A DNA stretch of 10,022 nt, taken from NCBI GenBank assembly GCA_046160245.1, contig JBJXGU010000184.1, positions 1-10,022 on the forward strand, given 5' to 3'. Below, piece after piece: positions 5,241 to 10,022 of the stretch. A model generated the notes under the pieces. That model did no database searches, had not been told where the DNA came from, and saw nothing but the letters and a program-made list of their open reading frames with translations. Positions within the stretch are counted from its first letter, which is position 1. Every line of letters begins with the position of its first letter. The position numbers and the translations under genes were made by a program. The DNA comes from JAJTFW01 sp046160245. GTDB lineage: Bacteria > Bacteroidota > Bacteroidia > AKYH767-A > OLB10.

Positions 5241-6281
5241 ATGTTAGACATAAATTCATTAATTGAAGAGACGAAAAGTTTTGCTCCTGCTAATAAAGAG
5301 GAGTTGGAGACTTTTCGGGTTCGTTTTTTGGGGAAGAAAGGGGTGCTTACAGAATTGTTTGCGAAGATGAAAGAGGTGGCTCCTGAAGAGCGAAAATCTT
5401 TCGGATTACAAGTGAATTCGTTAAAGGTAGCTGCTGAGGACAGATTGAATCAATTTAAAGATGCATTTGAAGATGCAGATACCAGCGCTGATCAAAACAT
5501 TGATTTAAGCTTGCCGTCGGATCCAAATCCTTTGGGATCGTTTCATCCGTTGAGTTTGGTGCGCAGAAAAATCATCAGCATCTTTTCACGGATAGGCTTC
5601 AACGTGAGTGATGGTCCAGAGATTGAAGACGATTGGCATAATTTCTCAGCGCTGAATTTTCCACCTGAACATCCAGCGCGTGATATGCAAGATACTTTTT
5701 TCATCGATGTAAATCCCGATCAAGAAAAGTACAAAGGATCATTAGCATTGCGTACACATACTTCATCAATCCAAGTTCGCGTGATGGAAAATCAAGCGCC
5801 ACCCATTCGAACTATTTGTCCGGGCAGAGTGTATCGTAATGAAGCTATCTCTGCACGGGCACATTGTTTTTTTCATCAGGTAGAAGGATTTTATATTGAT
5901 GAAAACGTATCGTTTGCAGACTTAAAACAAACCTTATTGTATTTCTCTCAAGAGATGTTTGGCGGTGATACAAAAATTAGACTTCGCCCCTCTTATTTTC
6001 CCTTCACTGAACCCAGCGCGGAGATGGACATCAGTTGCACCATTTGCAAAGGCAAGGGTTGCAATATTTGCAAGTACACAGGATGGGTAGAGATTTTAGG
6101 TTGTGGAATGATTGATCCCGCTGTGTTGGAAAACAATAAAATTGACTCTAAAAAATACAGTGGCTTTGCATTCGGAATGGGCATTGAAAGAATCACGATG
6201 CTGAAGTATAGCATCAAAGATCTTCGTATTTTTTCGGAGAATGATGTACGCTTCTTGGATCAGTTTAAAGGAGTGCGTTAG
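5241..6281 (+). CDS. pheS: Phenylalanyl-tRNA synthetase alpha subunit
   Basis: The catalytic subunit of the alpha2-beta2 class II synthetase charges tRNA-Phe in the cytoplasm. The 346 residues match the usual length. Residues 1-85 form the N-terminal helical tRNA-binding part; the class II core follows, with motif 1 around HPLSLVRRKIISIF (102-115), GPEIEDDWHNFSALNFPPEH (125-144), motif 2 in GRVYRNEAISARAHCFFHQV (195-214), FPFTEPSAEMD (253-263) and motif 3 in GFAFGMGIERITML (308-321). Between TEPS and motif 3 four cysteines (C266, C269, C274, C277) form a possible zinc knuckle that the E. coli enzyme lacks, as far as I recall; other Bacteroidota appear to have it. pheT is not in the window, which is usual for this phylum. 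The ATG follows an A-rich stretch and a repeat arm, without a Shine-Dalgarno sequence. Confidence 0.98.
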   Translation: MLDINSLIEETKSFAPANKEELETFRVRFLGKKGVLTELFAKMKEVAPEERKSFGLQVNSLKVAAEDRLNQFKDAFEDADTSADQNIDLSLPSDPNPLGSFHPLSLVRRKIISIFSRIGFNVSDGPEIEDDWHNFSALNFPPEHPARDMQDTFFIDVNPDQEKYKGSLALRTHTSSIQVRVMENQAPPIRTICPGRVYRNEAISARAHCFFHQVEGFYIDENVSFADLKQTLLYFSQEMFGGDTKIRLRPSYFPFTEPSAEMDISCTICKGKGCNICKYTGWVEILGCGMIDPAVLENNKIDSKKYSGFAFGMGIERITMLKYSIKDLRIFSENDVRFLDQFKGVR

Positions 6282-6303
6282 TTTTAATTTGAAATTATTT
6301 CTT

Positions 6304-6345
6304 CTCTGTGCACTCTGTGTAAATCTTTGTGCTCTCAGTGGTAAA
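6304..6345 (-). repeat. CACAGAG-type intergenic element, left arm
   Basis: Read on the minus strand the element starts TTTAC and then has four 7-base words of the form CACNNAG, starting at offsets 0, 9, 21 and 30. The right arm at 6436-6477 has the same words at the same offsets in the opposite orientation; an ungapped comparison gives 32 identities in 42. Similar CCACAGAG...CACAGAG sequences recur between genes of many bacteria, as far as I recall. Function is unknown. Confidence 0.85.
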
Positions 6346-6435
6346 AATTAGTTTAGAATAATTGATGAAATTTTATGTTTTGATGGTAATAATTTCAATA
6401 AACGATATAGCGCATTGACTTATTTGAGTTTGTCA

Positions 6436-6477
6436 TTTACCACAAAGGACACAGAGACTTTCACAAAGGTCACAGAG
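6436..6477 (+). repeat. CACAGAG-type intergenic element, right arm
   Basis: This is the plus-strand copy: TTTAC, then CACAAAG, CACAGAG, CACAAAG and CACAGAG spaced 9, 12 and 9 bases apart. It is inverted relative to 6304-6345 with a 90-base spacer. A run of five T lies directly after it (6478-6482), so a transcript from pheS could fold the two arms and end there. The large loop makes an ordinary intrinsic terminator doubtful. Confidence 0.85.
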
Positions 6478-6604
6478 TTTTTATTCGCCTTTTTCTTACG
6501 AAAGCTATCGTGTCGCTAACTTTTCTCGCGCCCTTAGGTAAGCTCAAGGTGAAAGGCACTAAGATTCTATACATCAAATTTTTCTAGTAAAGGTCTACGA
6601 ATTA

Positions 6605-8296
6605 TTATTTCTTCGGTTTACCAATTACTTTATACTCTCCCTCTCCTTTTAAGATGGAATTGTAAAGTGTATTATTTCCCAACACGGCTAAGGCTTCTTT
6701 GATGGTTTTGTCGTGCTTGAACATGTATTTATATTTTCCCGTTTGAAAATAATAGCGCGTAACCAATTCTTTCTCAATAAAACCTTTTATCTCCGATTTA
6801 AATAATTTCAAATCGGCTGTTTTATCGTGATTCAATTCCAATCCTAATTTATCAATTTCATTTCTATTGCTGGCATAGTACTTTTCACGAATAGCTGCTT
6901 CTTTTAACAACTTAAAAGTATTTTCGGTTTGCGTAGAATAAGTAAACGTTTCCGCACTCACAAAACTTTCAAAATCTTTGAAGTCTACGTCGGCAAAAGA
7001 AAATACATCAATAGAATCAATTGAATTATGTTGTTGACGGTATTTGCTTGCATAATCGAAAATGATGAAATTCCCGATTAAGCTTTTAGTGATATTGCTT
7101 GTGTCGGACAATGCTAAGAAACGATCCGGATACACGGCAGAACCATCATACACCGTTCTGCCATTTTTCGTTTTAAAAGGTTTCATCAATGAATCGGGAA
7201 CTTCGGTTACAGCATTTTCTTCGTCGTGATTATAAATGCGTGTTTGAACACATCGACCGCTGGCTGTATAATACTTTGCTACTGTCAATTTCATTTGCGC
7301 ATTATAAGTTAATGGACGAGTTTGTTGCACCAGACCTTTTCCAAAACTTCTTTGTCCAATGACAACACCACGATCTAAATCTTGAAAATTCCCGGCTGTA
7401 ATTTCACTTGCTGAAGCAGAATTTTTATCGATCAATACAGCCACTTTTAAATCGGGAGCAATGGGATCTACTTTGGCTATGTACGTATTGTTGGATCCTT
7501 CTGTTTTTCCTTTTTGCGTAACCAGCAACTCTCCTTTCTTCACAAACAAGTTCAACATTTGCACCGACTCTTCCAAGAGTCCGCCGCCATTCCCACGCAA
7601 ATCGAAAACGAGAGAAGTTAATCCTTTATTCTTTTGCAAATCGACCAAGGCATCACGCACTTCGCTAAAACAGTTTTGCAAAAACTTATCGAGTTTAATA
7701 TAGCCAACACTGTCGTTGATCATTCCATAGTAGGGAACATTCTTCACTTTAATTTCTCCGCGAGTAATTGACTTTTCGATGAGTGCAGATTCACCGTAAC
7801 GCGACAATCCAACTTTCACTACAGTGCCTGCCTGACCTTTGATCAAATCATCAATTTCAGAAGGAGTCAAGCCTTTAATCGCTCTTCCATTTACAGAAAT
7901 CAACAAATCACCTGCACGCACATCGGCCAATTGAGCGGGGTAGCCTTCGTACACGTCATAAATCACAATACTATCTCCATAGCGAAAAGAGGAAGCGCCA
8001 ATACCACCGTACTCGGTGCTGACATGCTTCATTCTATAATCTTCAATTTCTGATTCAGGATAAAAATTGGTGTAGGGGTCGATGGTTTTTAACATACCAT
8101 CAATTCCAATCTTCAATAATTCACCGGGCTTCACATCATCCACATAAAACTGGTCGACTTCACGATAAACGGCGGAGAAAATATCGAGCTGCTTGCTTAT
8201 CATAAAATAATCGTCAACGAAGCTGATACTTAAAAAGGTTGATGGAATCATCATTAAAAGAATCAGTTTACGACGATGGCTGGCGAATAGGGACAT
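6605..8296 (-). CDS. S41-family C-terminal processing peptidase (CtpA/Tsp-like)
   Basis: The serine peptidase should degrade or trim proteins in the periplasm. The 563 residues begin with a membrane anchor or signal (about 10-27) and a helical segment with YVDDVKPGELLKIGIDGML, typical for the family. A PDZ domain follows (about 92-168; YGGIG, AGDLLISVNGR). The S41 core spans about 185-400, with GYIKLDKF, LVFDLRGNGGGLLEE (229-243), and the catalytic pair S295 (NSASASE) and K320 (RSFGKGLVQ), 25 residues apart as in E. coli Tsp. GRTVYDGSAVYPD (379-391) closes the core. The last 170 residues, charged and helical, are a C-terminal region common in Bacteroidota members. The ATG at 8296 has a TAnnTTTG box 18 bases upstream. 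It diverges from the AI-2E-family gene across 36 bases and converges on pheS. Confidence 0.96.
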   Translation of the reverse strand: MSLFASHRRKLILLMMIPSTFLSISFVDDYFMISKQLDIFSAVYREVDQFYVDDVKPGELLKIGIDGMLKTIDPYTNFYPESEIEDYRMKHVSTEYGGIGASSFRYGDSIVIYDVYEGYPAQLADVRAGDLLISVNGRAIKGLTPSEIDDLIKGQAGTVVKVGLSRYGESALIEKSITRGEIKVKNVPYYGMINDSVGYIKLDKFLQNCFSEVRDALVDLQKNKGLTSLVFDLRGNGGGLLEESVQMLNLFVKKGELLVTQKGKTEGSNNTYIAKVDPIAPDLKVAVLIDKNSASASEITAGNFQDLDRGVVIGQRSFGKGLVQQTRPLTYNAQMKLTVAKYYTASGRCVQTRIYNHDEENAVTEVPDSLMKPFKTKNGRTVYDGSAVYPDRFLALSDTSNITKSLIGNFIIFDYASKYRQQHNSIDSIDVFSFADVDFKDFESFVSAETFTYSTQTENTFKLLKEAAIREKYYASNRNEIDKLGLELNHDKTADLKLFKSEIKGFIEKELVTRYYFQTGKYKYMFKHDKTIKEALAVLGNNTLYNSILKGEGEYKVIGKPKK

Positions 8297-8314
8297 AATT
8301 TTATTTTATCGTTT

Positions 8315-8322
8315 CAAAGATA
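8315..8322 (-). promoter_or_regulatory. Putative Bacteroidota -7 promoter box for the S41 peptidase (TATCTTTG)
   Basis: On the minus strand this reads TATCTTTG, matching TAnnTTTG, 18 bases before the ATG at 8296. A TTTG lies at 8342-8339 on the same strand, 16 bases further upstream, slightly closer than the usual 19-21. If it is used, the -33 element lies inside the first codons of the divergent gene as called at 8333. Confidence 0.45.
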
Positions 8323-8332
8323 ATAGAACGTA

Positions 8333-9352
8333 ATGAACCAAAATGATTATTTTTATTCCATGAATAACAACCGAAATCAAGTTATAAGCTTGCTGGTCAT
8401 CATCTTGTTGGGTGTATTTTTATTTTGGTCCTTGATTGGTTTTTTAACTTCCTTCCTCTCTGCCACAATACTTTATGTATTAGCTCGCCCCTTCTTAAAA
8501 TACTTAACCATCAAGAAGAATTGGAATAAAACGCTGGCTATTGTCTTAATATTGTTCATTTCCTTCATCACGATACTCATACCATTTTGGTCGTTATATG
8601 GACTGTTAGCGTCTAAAATAAATTACGCAATAGTGCATAGCAATGAATTATTGTTGGGATTAAAACAAATGGATGCATTTATCTTTTCAAACACCGGATT
8701 TAGTGTTTTGAATCCAGAAATGTTAGAGAAACTTCAAAATGTTGCCAGCAATATAATACCACAAATATTAGGTGCTACTGCAGATGCTTTAGCGACTATC
8801 GGAATGATGTATTTTATTCTCTATTACTTATTAAAAAATCAAGGAAACTTAGAAAAAACGTTAATTGATTATTTGCCTTTTGAGAATAACCACTCGCAGC
8901 AGTTTTCTTCGGAATTAGAAATGGCAGTATTCAGCAATGTGTTAGGTGCACCGGTTCTTGCCATTTTGCAGGGACTTACAGCAGGTGTTATTTTTTGGTT
9001 TTGCGGATTAGATCAACCTTGGTTTTGGGGCACCATCACCGGATTCATGTCCTTCATTCCGCTGGTGGGAACGGCATTGGTGTGGATTCCGGCTGGGATT
9101 TTTCACTATGCAAACAACAATCACTGGCAAGGTATAGCCATCTTGATTTGTGGTACCTTAATTATCACCAATATTGATAATGTATTTCGTTTTACGCTGC
9201 AGAAAAAATTCGCGAATGTACATCCCATGGTTACAGTGCTTGGGGTAATTTTTGGAATGCAATGGTTTGGACTTCCTGGAATTGTATTCGGTCCGTTGCT
9301 GATTTCTTATTTCGTACTCATGGTGAAAATGTATCGGGAAGAGTATAGATGA
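8333..9352 (+). CDS. AI-2E/PerM-family membrane protein
   Basis: The 339-residue integral membrane protein has seven or eight predicted membrane segments: about 17-36, 39-52, 67-92, 150-167, 205-224, 232-256, 265-285 and 298-330, with a soluble loop at about 95-148. The family signature is clear in the C-terminal half: FMSFIPLVGTALVWIPAGI (238-256), NIDNVFRFTLQ (280-290) and HPMVTVLGVIFGMQWFGLPG (297-316), followed by FGPLL. Members include E. coli TqsA (AI-2 export), PerM and Na+/H+ antiporter-like proteins, so the substrate cannot be assigned here. The length is normal. Two starts are possible: the ATG at 8333 and an in-frame ATG at 8360 (residue 10), just before the polar NNNRNQ and the first membrane segment. 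No Shine-Dalgarno sequence decides between them. Confidence 0.92.
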   Translation: MNQNDYFYSMNNNRNQVISLLVIILLGVFLFWSLIGFLTSFLSATILYVLARPFLKYLTIKKNWNKTLAIVLILFISFITILIPFWSLYGLLASKINYAIVHSNELLLGLKQMDAFIFSNTGFSVLNPEMLEKLQNVASNIIPQILGATADALATIGMMYFILYYLLKNQGNLEKTLIDYLPFENNHSQQFSSELEMAVFSNVLGAPVLAILQGLTAGVIFWFCGLDQPWFWGTITGFMSFIPLVGTALVWIPAGIFHYANNNHWQGIAILICGTLIITNIDNVFRFTLQKKFANVHPMVTVLGVIFGMQWFGLPGIVFGPLLISYFVLMVKMYREEYR

Positions 9353-9385
9353 ATTAAGAATTTAGAATGCAGAATTAAGAATTAT
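9351..9385. repeat. GAATTNA 7-base repeat array after the AI-2E-family stop codon
   Basis: Five consecutive GAATNNN units, the first overlapping the TGA stop of the AI-2E-family gene. It matches the minus-strand reading of 5198-5232 at 29 of 35 positions and shares its GAATG-type third unit. Unlike the pair around 5070-5232, no inverted partner is seen in the rest of this 134-base convergent gap, which holds no gene. Confidence 0.8.
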
Positions 9386-9486
9386 TAGACCCTGTAGTTT
9401 ATTTGGCACTTTGGATCTACAGTGAGAAACACGGCTTGGATTTACTCTAATGTATTAGGATCGTGAATGTGAAATAAAAACAATTT

Positions 9487-10014
9487 TCAATTCAAACTCA
9501 AACCATAATCCTGGCCATATTCCATCAAAGACTCTTTCAATTTTTGGCGGGCTACATGAATTCTGATTTTTACGGTACCTAATGGTACTTGCAATTCATC
9601 TGCAATTTCAGAATATTTATATCCTTCAAATGATTTCATAAATGGAATGCGCAAATTATCCGGCAGCTCATTAATCGCTTGACTAATTTCTTTCATTGCA
9701 ACACGTCCTACACCATCATTGGTTTCTGAATATTTTACATTCTCTAAATAATATTGGTTTTCGGTATCATCGTGGATTACCTTTCTATTTACTTTTTTAC
9801 GGTACTCATTAATAAAGAGATTTTTTAAAATCGTATAAAGCCATCCTTTAAGGTTAGTTCCTTGAACAAATTTGTCCTTATTATTAAATGCCTTTAGCAT
9901 TGTTTCTTGAACTAAATCCTCCGCATCTTCAACGGCGCGGGTTAATTTGTAAGCATATCCACGTAGGGGACCGTACTGCTCTTTTACATGATAATTGAAT
10001 TCTAATTGTGTCAT
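9487..10014 (-). CDS. ECF-type RNA polymerase sigma factor (sigma-70 family)
   Basis: The 175-residue protein directs RNA polymerase to a specific set of promoters. It has the two-domain layout of extracytoplasmic-function sigma factors. Sigma-2 covers about 10-77, with the core-binding stretch DAEDLVQETMLKAFNN (30-45) and the -10 recognition part NLKGWLYTILKNLFINEYRKK (54-74). A short linker follows, then sigma-4 at about 106-163 with ELPDNLRIPFMKSFEGYKY and the helix-turn-helix YSEIADELQVPLGTVKIRIH (134-153). Both domains look complete. No anti-sigma gene lies downstream, since the next gene converges on it after a 134-base gap; an anti-sigma factor upstream would be outside the window. The start at 10014 leaves only 8 bases of visible upstream sequence, so its promoter cannot be judged. 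The inducing signal is unknown. Confidence 0.95.
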   Translation of the reverse strand: MTQLEFNYHVKEQYGPLRGYAYKLTRAVEDAEDLVQETMLKAFNNKDKFVQGTNLKGWLYTILKNLFINEYRKKVNRKVIHDDTENQYYLENVKYSETNDGVGRVAMKEISQAINELPDNLRIPFMKSFEGYKYSEIADELQVPLGTVKIRIHVARQKLKESLMEYGQDYGLSLN

Positions 10015-10022
10015 TTTGTTTA

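Larger units (their letters stand above)
6282..6604. other. Convergent intergenic region, no gene seen
   Basis: These 323 bases lie between the stop codons of pheS and the S41 peptidase. I see no open frame with coding character on either strand. The content is the pair of CACAGAG-type elements described separately, a 90-base AT-rich spacer between them, and about 125 bases beyond the right arm without a recognisable feature. Confidence 0.7.

Noticed and set aside
9392..9422. CTGTAG / CTACAG inverted repeat in the convergent gap as a shared terminator
   Set aside because: The stem has only six pairs with a 19-base loop, and no T-run follows on either strand.

Overview
The window reads as ordinary chromosomal DNA from a member of the Bacteroidota, AT-rich and probably environmental. 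Several signs agree. Promoter-like TAnnTTTG boxes, the -7 consensus of that phylum's housekeeping sigma factor, stand before at least five genes. Shine-Dalgarno sequences are nearly absent. The exported proteins have Bacteroidota-style signal peptides, the S41 peptidase has the long C-terminal region usual in that phylum, and a TlpA-like protein carries a large extra N-terminal region. I cannot assign a genus.

Layout. From 1 to about 4270 everything lies on the minus strand. Read in transcription order these are a small lipoprotein (3919-4269), phosphoglycerate kinase pgk (2611-3813), a CvpA-family membrane protein (1877-2386), a secreted thioredoxin-fold protein (685-1872) only 4 bases behind it, a small MNT-type nucleotidyltransferase (347-640), and the start of a conserved hypothetical gene that runs off the left edge (1-197). 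At 4270-4395 a divergent region separates the lipoprotein from a plus-strand pair, a secreted cyclophilin-type peptidyl-prolyl isomerase (4396-5076) and pheS (5241-6281). pheS converges on an S41 peptidase (6605-8296, minus). That gene diverges, across only 36 bases, from an AI-2E/PerM-family membrane protein (8333-9352, plus), which in turn converges on an ECF sigma factor (9487-10014, minus) at the right edge.

Function. Most genes are housekeeping and are neighbours without an obvious shared pathway: glycolysis (pgk), translation (pheS), envelope protein folding and turnover (isomerase, S41 peptidase, thioredoxin-like protein), and one regulator. The most plausible operon is CvpA, thioredoxin-like protein and possibly the nucleotidyltransferase. 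No CRISPR array, insertion sequence, tRNA, rRNA or recognisable prophage is present. I see no strong candidate for a new multi-gene system.

What the genes do not explain is the organised repeat content between them. Short arrays with a 7-base period sit directly against start or stop codons at several places: a GAATTNA family at 5070-5104, 5198-5232 and 9351-9385, and a TTGGATT family at 2389-2430. A separate pair of 42-base CACAGAG-type elements faces each other in the pheS/S41 gap. Two of these sets form inverted repeats with nearly equal spacers of 93 and 90 bases. They are the best targets for a second look, together with the apparently solitary MNT nucleotidyltransferase and its palindromic promoter.
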